Assembly (NCBI GenBank): GCA_965641885.1
Contig: OZ282574.1
Coordinates: forward strand, 4,030,001 to 4,094,000
DNA length: 64,000 nt
Reading direction: 5' to 3'
Source of the DNA: Pseudophaeobacter sp965641885
Lineage (GTDB): Bacteria; Pseudomonadota; Alphaproteobacteria; Rhodobacterales; Rhodobacteraceae
Positions 50,009 through 58,555 of this stretch are shown here, piece after piece; within the stretch, counting starts at the first letter, position 1, and each line of letters starts with the position of its first letter. Position numbers and translations under genes: made by a program. The notes below the pieces were generated by a model. The model was not told the origin of the DNA and made no database searches. It worked only from the letters and a program-made list of their open reading frames with translations.

Positions 50009-50650
50009 ATGTCCGACGCTGTACTATTTGACTACTGGCGTTCGTCCGCCAGCTACCGTTTGCGCATTGCCCTCAATCTAGCCGGTATTGAGTATCGGTC
50101 GGTCACGGTCGATCTGGTCAAGGGCGAGCACAAAAGCCCCGCCCATCTGGCGCGCAATCCGCAGGGCTTTGTGCCGGTGCTGGAGATCGACGGGCTGCGG
50201 CTGACGCAATCGCTGGCCATTCTGGACTACCTTGACCAGACCCGCGACCTTGGGCTGTTGCCAAAGGATCCGGCGGCGCGGGCGCAGGCGCAGGCGCTGG
50301 CGCAGTCCATTGCGGTGGATCTGCATCCGGTCTGCAATCTGCAGGTGGCAAAACACGCGACCCAGCTTGCCGGTGGTGCTAAGGGCATGCCCGGCGACTG
50401 GATGCTGCATTTCATCCGCCCGGGGCTGCAGGCGTTTGACGCTCTGTTGGGGGCCTATGAGCCAACCCCGTTTTGTACTGGCGCCACAGCTGGGCTGGCC
50501 GATATTTGCCTGATGCCGCAGCTCTATAATGCCCGGCGCTGGGGGGCTGATTTTTCGGATATGTCGCGTCTTGTAGCCATTGAGGAAACCTGCGCCGCGC
50601 ATCCCGCCTTTGCCAGGGCGCACCCGGATGCGGTCAACGCGACCGGCTAG
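50009..50650 (+). CDS. maiA: Maleylacetoacetate isomerase
   Basis: A 213-aa zeta-class glutathione transferase that isomerises maleylacetoacetate to fumarylacetoacetate. WRSSASYRLRIALNL is the GSH/active-site Ser motif, with NPQGFVPVLEIDG and LTQSLAILDYLD also typical. ATG at 50009 follows GTG at 50006; GGAAAAAGAG upstream. Completes HmgA-MaiA-FahA in one cluster. Confidence 0.95.
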   Translation: MSDAVLFDYWRSSASYRLRIALNLAGIEYRSVTVDLVKGEHKSPAHLARNPQGFVPVLEIDGLRLTQSLAILDYLDQTRDLGLLPKDPAARAQAQALAQSIAVDLHPVCNLQVAKHATQLAGGAKGMPGDWMLHFIRPGLQAFDALLGAYEPTPFCTGATAGLADICLMPQLYNARRWGADFSDMSRLVAIEETCAAHPAFARAHPDAVNATG

Positions 50651-50674
50651 ATGACGCAGCTTTTCTGCAGCGCC

Positions 50675-51622
50675 TCAGTCAGGGGGGCGCGGCAATGACC
50701 GCAAACGGTCAAGCATCCCGCCAAACACCCGGCCATCGGTGACCAAAAGGCCAAAGCCGATCACCAGAAAGCCAAACAAGGCCTCCCGGCCCAGTTGTTC
50801 GCCAAGAAACCCGGCGCCGAGGCTGACTGCCACCGGCGGGATCAGCAGGGTAACCAGCATCAGATTGGCAGAGCCGACGCGACGCAAAATTTCGAAATAC
50901 ATAAGATAGGCCAGCGCCGTGGACAGCACCGCCAGCGCCAGCAGCGCGCTCCAAACCGCGACCGGCAAATCGAAACGCGGCATGCCGTCGCTATAGAGCG
51001 CCACTGGCAGCATCAAAACCGTACTGCCAACCAACATCCCCAGCGCATTCATAATAGGTGGCTGCCCCGCCAGAAAGCTTTTGCCCCAGACGCTGGCCAG
51101 CGCATAGGAAAAGGCCGCCGCCAGAACCGCCAGCTGGGCCAGGTTGCGAGGATCAAGGCTGCTCAGGGCGGCCGGTCCCATAATGATGGCGACGCCCAAA
51201 AACCCCAGCAGCGCGCCCACCAGTTTCTGCCGCGTCAACGGCTCATCCTTCAGCAACACACCAGCCACCACCGCGCCAAACATCGCCGTGGTGCCATTGA
51301 GGATCGAGGCAAGCCCGCTTTCGATCTGGGTCTGGCCCCAAAAGATCAATGAGAAAGGAATGGCGTTGTTCAGCGCCCCCATGCCAAAATACGCCGCCCA
51401 GATCCTGAGACCCGTAGGCAGCGCAATCCCTTTGGCGCGCACCACCAGATAGAGCACCGGCAGCGCCAGTGCGACGCGAAACAGGGTCACTGTCAGCGGT
51501 GGCAGGGCGCGCAGGGCGAGCTCGGCAAAGAAAAATGAGCCCCCCCAAACCAGAGCCAGTGCCGTAAGCAACAGGGCAGCCGTGAGATCAATTGAGGTCG
51601 AAGGGGAGGGTGCCGCAGCCAT
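50675..51622 (-). CDS. EamA/DMT family transporter
   Basis: A 315-aa inner-membrane protein with ten predicted helices in two EamA repeats (LTALALVWGGSFFFAELALRALPPL, ILNGTTAMFGAVVAGVLLKDEPLT and the second half). Substrate unknown; metabolite export is typical. Convergent with maiA. Of GTG 51646 and ATG 51622, the ATG has AAGGA upstream. Confidence 0.91.
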   Translation of the reverse strand: MAAAPSPSTSIDLTAALLLTALALVWGGSFFFAELALRALPPLTVTLFRVALALPVLYLVVRAKGIALPTGLRIWAAYFGMGALNNAIPFSLIFWGQTQIESGLASILNGTTAMFGAVVAGVLLKDEPLTRQKLVGALLGFLGVAIIMGPAALSSLDPRNLAQLAVLAAAFSYALASVWGKSFLAGQPPIMNALGMLVGSTVLMLPVALYSDGMPRFDLPVAVWSALLALAVLSTALAYLMYFEILRRVGSANLMLVTLLIPPVAVSLGAGFLGEQLGREALFGFLVIGFGLLVTDGRVFGGMLDRLRSLPRPPD

Positions 51623-51735
51623 CACAGGGTCCTTGTAAGAGTACACTGCACCCTAGACAAAAACGCGACCGCAATGCGATCCGTTTCCTGCGCATAGCCC
51701 GCTCATCTCCTGATCATATTCTCGGCAACAGGGGG

Positions 51736-53919
51736 TTAAATCTGGCCAGAAAGATCCGCAAAATCCCGCAGGATTTCAGCCTCAAACGATTTCAATGAAG
51801 GCCGTGCTGCGGCAAAACTCTCGCCCAGCAGCTCAGCTTCGGGGAACAGGGCCAGCAGTTCGGCACGCGGCGCGTCACCCATGCCCGCAAGGGTGAGGTC
51901 GCCGGGCTGGAAGCTTTCGGTCCAGGCACCATTGGCACAGATGATCTCGTGGCGGTCAAACATCAGATGAATATAGGTGATGTCTGTGATGCCCGTGATG
52001 CCTGTGGGCTGGACCCGCTGCACAGTCCGGTCGTTCACCAGATAGGTCGCAGCCGCCAGCACCTCTGACGCGCCAAACAGCATTTCGGCATAGCCACCGC
52101 TCACCAGCATCCGGTGCTGCGGAGAGACCAGAAGATCACAGCGCGGCAGATCCGGCCCCAGAGCGCCCGCCAGAATTCGAACCGGATAAAAAGCCGGGCG
52201 CGCCTGCAGGTCGACAACATCAAGATGGCGGGTGCCAATCCAGCGCACCACCTGAGTGCCATGATCCAAGGTCTGAATACGGTCGCCAACCTTGATCTCT
52301 TCCACCGCCACTTCGCCAGCGTTTGTCAGGATCATCGTGCCGGGGGTGAAACAGGGCACCACCTCTTCCTCGATGACCTTTTCAATATTGGTAAAGGTGA
52401 GCGAGCCTGTGACCTTGCCGTCCGCGTCAAAAAAATCGACCGTCCCGGCCTCGGCGTTGTCCGCGTCATAGGTAACATTGGTCTGACCCTGGCCGCGCAG
52501 ATCGAGCACATCACAGTCGTCGCCGCCCTCGCCGCCGTCGACAACATCCCCCGCGCCGCCGTGGATCACGTCGCGGTCATCTTCGCCCGAGAGCGTATCC
52601 GCCCCCGCGCCGCCGATCAGCGTGTCATCGCCCTCTTCGCCCCGGATACTGTCGTCACCAGCCTCTCCGACAAGGGAATCGTTGCCCTCGCCGCCATGCA
52701 TGCGGTCGTTGCCGGTGCCGCCAAACATCGTGTCGTCACCAAGGCCTGCGTACATGCGGTCATTGCCGCCGCCGCCCTCGCCGTAAAACGAGGAGTCGGC
52801 CGAGCCGCCATCAAGCGTATCCTTGCCCTCATCCAGAAAAATCCGGTCCGAGTCTTCGTTCCCCCCGATAAAGACCAGATCATTGCCGTCGCCGCCGTGC
52901 ATCTCGTCATTGCCCTGACTGCCGGCCAGGGTGTCATTGCCATCGCCGCCCCAGACAGTGTCGGTGCCCTGGCTGCCGATCAGCGTGTCATTGCCCTCTT
53001 CGCCATAGATCAGATCATCCTGATCGCGGCCAAAGACATGGTCATCTCCGGCGCCCGCATAGATCAGGTCGTTGCCATAGAGCCCCTCCAGCTCATCGTT
53101 GCCCTCGCCGCCCATCAGCGTGTCATCGCCCCAGCCGCCCCGCAGGGTGTCGTCGCCCGCGCCGCCCTCAACGTAGTCATTGCCGTAGCCCGCATCGATG
53201 GAGTCGTGGCCTTCTCCTGCCAGAACGGTGTCGTCGCCATCCCCGGCGTCGATAACATCGTCTTGCGAGCTATCCAGCGCGTCGCTGTTGTCGACCCGGT
53301 CGCCTTCGGGATCACCCAGATAGTCAGCGTCGATCAGATCATCACCACCGGTGCCTTCAACGATGTAGTCCAGCGCTGGTGGAATGGTAAAGCTAAGGTC
53401 AGAGATGCCGCCGCCGCCAGACAGGGCTGCGTCCTCGCCATTATCATATGTGACCTGAAGCGACGAGATCGGCCCATCCAGAGCAACACCAATATCATTG
53501 GCCGCGCTGGCTTCGCCTTCAATAGAGACGGTGCCGTCTGCATTGGTGGTCACACTTTGATGCGTCACGCCTGTCAGTGCCGCTATCACCTCATCCGCCG
53601 GGATCAGCGCCCCTGAGGCATCCAGAATGCGCAGGGTGAATTTGTCATCATGGGTAGTGCCGGAGGAGTTGACGTGCTGCAGATCAAAACTGAGATCCCG
53701 CACGGGGTTGGAAAATTCATAGAGGGCCGTGATTGGCTCGCTCACCTCAAAGGCGCCAAACTCTGAGACATTCTGGCCTGATTGCGTGGCATCCCAGGAG
53801 GCAGCCGTAAAGGTTCCGGTGACGGTGGTGCTATTGCCCCCTTCCGAAAGAGTCGTGGTGCCGCTTTCGGCACTGCTACTGACCCCGGTCAACCAAATTG
53901 CATTGTCTAAAACAGCCAT
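51736..53919 (-). CDS. RTX calcium-binding repeat protein with C-terminal Hint domain
   Basis: A 727-aa secreted-type protein. The first 185 residues are a beta-rich domain (LSFDLQHVNSSGTTHDDKFTLRI). Residues 187 to about 500 are tandem Ca2+-binding nonapeptides of GGxGxDxLx type, a type I secretion hallmark. From Cys524 (CFTPGTMILT) to about residue 690 runs a Hint domain (GEVAVEEIKVGDRIQT; HRMLV), the Hedgehog/intein self-processing fold, which could cleave or modify the protein at the Cys. No Sec signal. Strong negative charge. Role on the cell surface is likely; no ABC secretion gene is adjacent. Confidence 0.9.
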   Translation of the reverse strand: MAVLDNAIWLTGVSSSAESGTTTLSEGGNSTTVTGTFTAASWDATQSGQNVSEFGAFEVSEPITALYEFSNPVRDLSFDLQHVNSSGTTHDDKFTLRILDASGALIPADEVIAALTGVTHQSVTTNADGTVSIEGEASAANDIGVALDGPISSLQVTYDNGEDAALSGGGGISDLSFTIPPALDYIVEGTGGDDLIDADYLGDPEGDRVDNSDALDSSQDDVIDAGDGDDTVLAGEGHDSIDAGYGNDYVEGGAGDDTLRGGWGDDTLMGGEGNDELEGLYGNDLIYAGAGDDHVFGRDQDDLIYGEEGNDTLIGSQGTDTVWGGDGNDTLAGSQGNDEMHGGDGNDLVFIGGNEDSDRIFLDEGKDTLDGGSADSSFYGEGGGGNDRMYAGLGDDTMFGGTGNDRMHGGEGNDSLVGEAGDDSIRGEEGDDTLIGGAGADTLSGEDDRDVIHGGAGDVVDGGEGGDDCDVLDLRGQGQTNVTYDADNAEAGTVDFFDADGKVTGSLTFTNIEKVIEEEVVPCFTPGTMILTNAGEVAVEEIKVGDRIQTLDHGTQVVRWIGTRHLDVVDLQARPAFYPVRILAGALGPDLPRCDLLVSPQHRMLVSGGYAEMLFGASEVLAAATYLVNDRTVQRVQPTGITGITDITYIHLMFDRHEIICANGAWTESFQPGDLTLAGMGDAPRAELLALFPEAELLGESFAAARPSLKSFEAEILRDFADLSGQI

Positions 53920-54082
53920 TCAGACCCAGTCCTTCACATATGGGCTTTCAGCCGGAAAACCTCCTGATGAGTCATCCGGAAAATTCAATTTCAATCCCTT
54001 AACTGTTGCACGCAATAACGTTAACGATTCGACTCAACTACGGCGAAATCTGGGCGATAAGGCGCCGGTGGTACGGCAGCAC

Positions 54083-54110
54083 AGGATCTCAAGCAAAGGA
54101 TCTCAAGCAA
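54083..54110. repeat. 14-nt tandem duplication upstream of the maleate-isomerase-like gene
   Basis: AGGATCTCAAGCAA at 54083-54096 is repeated exactly at 54097-54110, then partly as AGGATCGCGG. The 300-nt region between the divergent RTX/Hint and isomerase genes (53920-54219) has no other recognised content. Confidence 0.85.
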
Positions 54111-54219
54111 AGGATCGCGGCAAGCCGCAGCCGATCCGGCTTGCGGTTTGCCGCTTGCGGAGAGGGACTGAGTCGGCAAAACTCTTGTCACAACCGCTAA
54201 ACCTGCAGGAGCCTCCGGC

Positions 54220-54984
54220 ATGCGCAATTTCCCCTATCGCCTCACCGGCCCTATTGGATCAAGCGCCACGCTTGGCCTGATCACCCTGCAGGTTGATGAG
54301 ACCATCGAACAAGATTTTCGCCGCCTGTTTGTTGCGCGGGATGTGGCGCTCTACGTCAACCGGCTGCCCTCGGGGGCAGAGCTGACACCGGATACCATTG
54401 CGCAGATGGAACGCGACCTGCCCGCAGCCGCCGCCCTTTTGCCACAAGCGGCCAAATTCGATGCCGTCGCCTATGGCTGCACCTCCGGCACCACGTTGAT
54501 AGGCCCGCAGCGGGTGGCAGAGCTGGTCAGCAGCGCCGTACAAACCCGCCATGTGGCCCAACCTCTGACGGCAACACTGACGGGCTTTGCCGCTCTTGAT
54601 GTCGCCTCAATCGGGCTGGTTTCGCCTTATATAGACTCTGTTGCAGGCCCCATGCGCCAGACCTTTGAGCGCGCCGGGATTCGGGTGCCGGCCATGGTGT
54701 CCTTTGGTGAAGAGCTTGAGGAAAATGTCGCCCGCATCGACCCCGCGTCGATCCATGCCGCGGCCCTGGAGGTTGGCGCCGATCCGGCAACGCAGGCGGT
54801 TTTCCTCAGCTGTACCAATCTGCGCACTCTGGACATTATCGAGGATCTGGAACAGCGCCTTGGCAAACCGGTGGTGAGCAGCAATCAGGCGCTGGCCTGG
54901 CATATGGCGCGACTGTCAGGCGCAGCAGTGGCACCGGATGCGCCGGGCGCGTTGTTCAGCAAAGCGCTCCCCACCAGCGCCTGA
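54220..54984 (+). CDS. Maleate isomerase / Asp-Glu racemase family protein
   Basis: A 254-aa member of the maleate cis-trans isomerase/arylmalonate decarboxylase group. The two catalytic cysteines are expected in AVAYGCTSGTTLIG near residue 87 and FLSCTNLRT near residue 195. SIGLVSPYIDSV and LGKPVVSSNQALAWHMAR are typical. It would interconvert maleate and fumarate or decarboxylate a malonate; the substrate is not set. AGGAG 9 nt before the ATG. A terminator follows. Confidence 0.9.
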   Translation: MRNFPYRLTGPIGSSATLGLITLQVDETIEQDFRRLFVARDVALYVNRLPSGAELTPDTIAQMERDLPAAAALLPQAAKFDAVAYGCTSGTTLIGPQRVAELVSSAVQTRHVAQPLTATLTGFAALDVASIGLVSPYIDSVAGPMRQTFERAGIRVPAMVSFGEELEENVARIDPASIHAAALEVGADPATQAVFLSCTNLRTLDIIEDLEQRLGKPVVSSNQALAWHMARLSGAAVAPDAPGALFSKALPTSA

Positions 54985-55009
54985 CCTAACTGGCGCAAGG
55001 CAAGACAGA

Positions 55010-55059
55010 AAAACCCCGCCAGACAAAACCCCGCCAGACGATACAGCCGGGCGGGGTTT
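55010..55059. terminator. Bidirectional terminator with a duplicated arm
   Basis: AAACCCCGCC (55026-55035) pairs with GGCGGGGTTT (55050-55059), 10 bp. The left arm is part of a 15-nt tandem duplication, AAAACCCCGCCAGAC at 55010-55024 and 55025-55039, so either copy can pair with the right arm. It separates the convergent isomerase and permease genes. T-rich sequence follows on both strands. Confidence 0.85.
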
Positions 55060-55086
55060 GTTTTCAATATCAGGCAGCCTGAAGGA

Positions 55087-56364
55087 TCAGTTGTCGGACC
55101 CCTCACTGGTGCCTTCACCACTCAGGGCACTGGGGGCAAAGGCGCCGCCAAAACCAGAATCCTTTGCCTCAGGTTCCGCAGCACTGCTACTGTCCTCACC
55201 GGACAGGGTGCTTGGGGCAAAGACACCGCCAAAGCCGGAATTGTTGCCCGCAGGTTTGGACTGCGCAGGCGCAGAACTGCCCTGTTCAGCCTCTTGCTGC
55301 TGGCGGCGCAGCTCACGCTGGCGCTGCAACTCCTGAATGCGCAGCTCTGTCTCCAGACGCTTTTGCTCCTGCACATCGGCGATACACTGCTGCGGGCTGT
55401 AGACCGTTGCAGTCCCCACCACGACCACAGTCGCACAGGCCACAATCACCAGCGCCACCGCCGCCCAGTTAGAGCTGAGGAACCCAGGCATCTTAAAGCT
55501 GCCACGGCTCAACTCTTCCACCGTGGCCTCCTTGCGGGCCAATGCCACCAGTTCTCTGCGGCGAATATTAGCCTCGTTGAACAGGGCGGCAAAGACCGTC
55601 AGCAACACGATAATAAAGGCCAGTGCCGAGATCGCCGGAGTGATGCCATAGCGGACCTTTTGTGCCAGCTCGATGGTCAGCGTTGGATATTCGCCAAAGG
55701 TAAAGGTGGTGGTGTTGTAGTTCTCAAAGCTCGCCAGAAAGGCCAGCACTGCAGCGCTTGCAATGGCGGGCTTCATGAAGGGCAACAGAACCTTGCGGAA
55801 GGCCTGCGCATGGGTGGCACCAAGATCCAGCGCCGCCTCGGTTAGGGCTGTGTCATAGCGCTGCAGACGTGCCACCAGCACCAGCATGCAATAGCTGGCG
55901 ATAAAGGTGGACTGGCCGATCACCGTCAGGAACAACCCGTTGGACAAAAAGCTGTCGGCATCCAGCCCCAGCATGCGGTTGATCCGGTCCCAGAACACCA
56001 GCGTCGAGATACCAATCACCACACCGGGCACCAGAATCGGCGCGATGATGATGGTGTAGTAGGTCGCCCGCAGTTTTGGCCAGATCTGGGTCAGCATCAA
56101 AGCCCCGGCAAGCCCCATAGCCACCGACAGCACCACGGTGCCAAATCCCACCAGAATGGAGTTCTTGATACCATTGAGGATCCGCTCGTCCTGAAACAGA
56201 GCCGAGAACCACTCAAACGTCAGGCACTCCCAGGGGGTTGCGCGCGGAAACTCGGGTGAGTTGAAGGCGGTGATCGACATGATCACCAGCGGCCCGAGCA
56301 GATAGGCAAAGAAAATCGCCAGATAGGCCCAGATGCTGAGGCGCATAAAAGAGAGGTTCTTCAT
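55087..56364 (-). CDS. ABC transporter permease, PotC-like, with unusual C-terminal extension
   Basis: A 425-aa permease of the spermidine/putrescine class. The first ~270 residues are a normal PotC-type domain with the EAA-type loop LTEAALDLGATHAQAFRKVLLP. Beyond this a further membrane helix (AAVALVIVACATVVVV) near residue 308, an amphipathic Gln/Glu/Arg-rich stretch (332-362), and a tail with a direct repeat, SGFGGVFAPSTLSGE (376-390) and SGFGGAFAPSALSGE (403-417), are added. PotC proteins are usually about 265 residues. Start overlaps the PotB-like stop by 4 nt. Confidence 0.88.
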   Translation of the reverse strand: MKNLSFMRLSIWAYLAIFFAYLLGPLVIMSITAFNSPEFPRATPWECLTFEWFSALFQDERILNGIKNSILVGFGTVVLSVAMGLAGALMLTQIWPKLRATYYTIIIAPILVPGVVIGISTLVFWDRINRMLGLDADSFLSNGLFLTVIGQSTFIASYCMLVLVARLQRYDTALTEAALDLGATHAQAFRKVLLPFMKPAIASAAVLAFLASFENYNTTTFTFGEYPTLTIELAQKVRYGITPAISALAFIIVLLTVFAALFNEANIRRRELVALARKEATVEELSRGSFKMPGFLSSNWAAVALVIVACATVVVVGTATVYSPQQCIADVQEQKRLETELRIQELQRQRELRRQQQEAEQGSSAPAQSKPAGNNSGFGGVFAPSTLSGEDSSSAAEPEAKDSGFGGAFAPSALSGEGTSEGSDN

Positions 56365-57281
56365 TTGCCGATATCCCCCATGTTCACCTTGAAGAGACGC
56401 ATCAGCGCAAGCACCAAGAGGATACAGGTGACCAGCAGCACCACGGCATAGGCCGCGCCCTGTGGCCAGTCAGAGTTGTCGTTGAATTGCTGATAGATCA
56501 GCTGCGTGAACCAAAGCGACGATGGCCCGCCCAGGATCTGCGGCGCCGCAAGGGCCCCGGCCGAGAGCATAAACACCATGGTACAGCCCGAGCTGATACC
56601 CGGTTTGGCATAGGGAATGACCACCCGGCGGTGGATCATCGGCCAGCTCGCACCCATGTCGCGCGCCGCCTCGATCTGGTTGCGATCCAGGCTTTCGATC
56701 ACGTTGTAGATCGGAAAGATCATCAAGAGGATATAGGCATAGCCCAGACCGGCATAGAGCGCGATGTCGTTGCGGACAAAATCAAAGGGCGTATCAAAGA
56801 TCCCGGCGGCTACCAGCAGGTTGTTCAGCACGCCTGTTTCGCCAAAGATGATGCGCAGCGCAAAGGCCCGCAGGATCTCGTTGATCCAATAGGGGATGAT
56901 CAGCATCAGCGCAAAAATGCGGATGTGGTTGCCCTTGGTCTGCGCCAGATAATAGGCAATCGGGTAGCACAGGATCAGGTTGAAAATGGTGACAAAAACC
57001 GCCGCAATCAGCGTCCGGTAAAACACCTTCAGATCGACGGCATTATAGTTCTGGCTGCCGCCTTCGGGACCAAAGACCAGATATTTGTAGTTCTCCATCG
57101 TATAGACGTCTTTTGGCCCGCCAATTTCAGGCGGCGGCAGGTTCGGACGGAAGGAGAAGTCCAGCATCGACAGCTGCGGCAGGATGATCAGGCCAATGGT
57201 CCAGAACAGCACCAGACCCAGCATCACAGAGCCGAGACCCAGACCGTTGCGGTCAAAGAATTCTTTCAGGAAACGGGGCAT
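56361..57281 (-). CDS. ABC transporter permease, PotB-like
   Basis: A 306-aa permease with about six helices and the EAA loop IEAARDMGASWPMIHRRVVIP. N-terminal tail FDRNGLGLGSVMLG. It pairs with the permease downstream to form the heterodimeric channel of a spermidine/putrescine-type importer. Its stop overlaps the next start (ATGA), and it begins 11 nt after the ATPase gene. Confidence 0.91.
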   Translation of the reverse strand: MPRFLKEFFDRNGLGLGSVMLGLVLFWTIGLIILPQLSMLDFSFRPNLPPPEIGGPKDVYTMENYKYLVFGPEGGSQNYNAVDLKVFYRTLIAAVFVTIFNLILCYPIAYYLAQTKGNHIRIFALMLIIPYWINEILRAFALRIIFGETGVLNNLLVAAGIFDTPFDFVRNDIALYAGLGYAYILLMIFPIYNVIESLDRNQIEAARDMGASWPMIHRRVVIPYAKPGISSGCTMVFMLSAGALAAPQILGGPSSLWFTQLIYQQFNDNSDWPQGAAYAVVLLVTCILLVLALMRLFKVNMGDIGK

Positions 57282-57292
57282 TGCCAGCCTCC

Positions 57293-58405
57293 CTATTCGG
57301 TGGCCAGATCGCCTGCGGGCATGGCCACAGCGTTCTGGACATCATATTGCAGGGTCATCGGCTGGCCCTTGTGGCTGTCAAAGGACTGGCCAAGGTTGGG
57401 CAGCGAGACCTTCATTTCCTTGCCGCCTTCGCCTTCCATGAAGATATTGAAAGCATTGCCCTCAAATTCCTCGTTGGTGACAGTTGCGGTGACAAAATGG
57501 TCGCCTTGGGCGCCGACGGGCGCCAGGGCAAAGGCCTCGGGGCGGATGAACATCATCGCATCATCCCCGGCTTTCATCTTGCCCTGATTGGCGCTGGACA
57601 CCCGCGCCAGCAGATCGCCAGAGCGGTTGGTCGAGATCAGTGCTGTGTCGCCCTGCACCTGTTTCACGGTGCCCCGGAACACGTTGTTTTCACCAACAAA
57701 GGAGGCAGCAAAGGCGGTGGCAGGGTCATTATAGATGGTCTTGCCATCGCCAATCTGGTCGATCACACCGGCGCGCATCACGGCGATATTGTCCGACATA
57801 GTCAGCGCCTCACCCTGGTCATGGGTGATGTAGATAAAGGTGATGCCAACCCGTTTTTGAATTTCGCGCAGCTCGGTGCGCATGTGCTGCCGCAGCTTCA
57901 GATCCAGCGCCGAAAGCGGCTCATCCAGCAGCAAGACATCCGGTTCAGCACAGAGCGCCCGCGCAATGGCGACCCGCTGACGCTGACCACCAGAGAGTTC
58001 CGACGGCAGTTTGTCGCCCTGGTCCGACAGCGCAATCATATCGAGCAGCTCATCGGCACGTTTGCGGCGCTCTTTGGCCGAGGCTCCCTTGATTTCCATC
58101 GAAAAGGTGATGTTTTCCCAGACCTTCATCAGTGGAAACAGCGCCAGGTTCTGAAAGATCAGGGCCGTGGGACGTTTGTTGGGCCCGATGCCCTTCATAT
58201 TGTTACCGCCGATCAAAACCTGACCCTCGCTGGGCTCTAGAAACCCCGAAACGGCCCGCAAAATCGTCGTCTTGCCGCAGCCCGAGGGGCCGAGGAAGGA
58301 AAAGAAATCGCCTCCGTTGATATGCACATTTGCGTCGCGCACGGCGACAAAATCTCCAAAGCGGATCCAGAGATTCTCAAGATCTACGCCGACCCCAGCA
58401 CTCAT
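57293..58405 (-). CDS. ABC transporter ATP-binding protein, PotA-like
   Basis: A 370-aa ATPase of the CUT1/POT type. Walker A LGPSGCGKTTILRA near residue 43, signature LSGGQRQRVAIARAL, Walker B VLLLDEPLSALD, His in YITHDQGEAL, and a C-terminal TOBE domain (AMMFIRPEAFALAP). Powers polyamine or similar uptake. ATG at 58405 with GGGGAGAG upstream. Confidence 0.92.
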   Translation of the reverse strand: MSAGVGVDLENLWIRFGDFVAVRDANVHINGGDFFSFLGPSGCGKTTILRAVSGFLEPSEGQVLIGGNNMKGIGPNKRPTALIFQNLALFPLMKVWENITFSMEIKGASAKERRKRADELLDMIALSDQGDKLPSELSGGQRQRVAIARALCAEPDVLLLDEPLSALDLKLRQHMRTELREIQKRVGITFIYITHDQGEALTMSDNIAVMRAGVIDQIGDGKTIYNDPATAFAASFVGENNVFRGTVKQVQGDTALISTNRSGDLLARVSSANQGKMKAGDDAMMFIRPEAFALAPVGAQGDHFVTATVTNEEFEGNAFNIFMEGEGGKEMKVSLPNLGQSFDSHKGQPMTLQYDVQNAVAMPAGDLATE

Positions 58406-58555
58406 GTGGTCTCTCCCCAGCTCGCAGCTCTCTCGTCCGGAGGCTCTGCCCCGGTTCAATCTGGCTGCTCTGTTTGTTCAGGTTGGTTTCATACGCCCAA
58501 AAGGCGCGCGGCTGGCCCCCGGAATGTCCGGGAGCCAGTTTTGGTCAAAAGCGGA

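Noticed and set aside
52500..53360. Possible repeat array or CRISPR-like pattern
   Set aside because: The repeats are degenerate, short and in frame with calcium-binding nonapeptides; there are no spacer units of uniform length.
52114..53616. 500-aa open frame antisense to the RTX/Hint gene
   Set aside because: It is the complement of the GGxGxD repeat array, giving monotonous Val/Ile/Ala-rich sequence with no domain; the (-) strand frame has clear RTX and Hint motifs.
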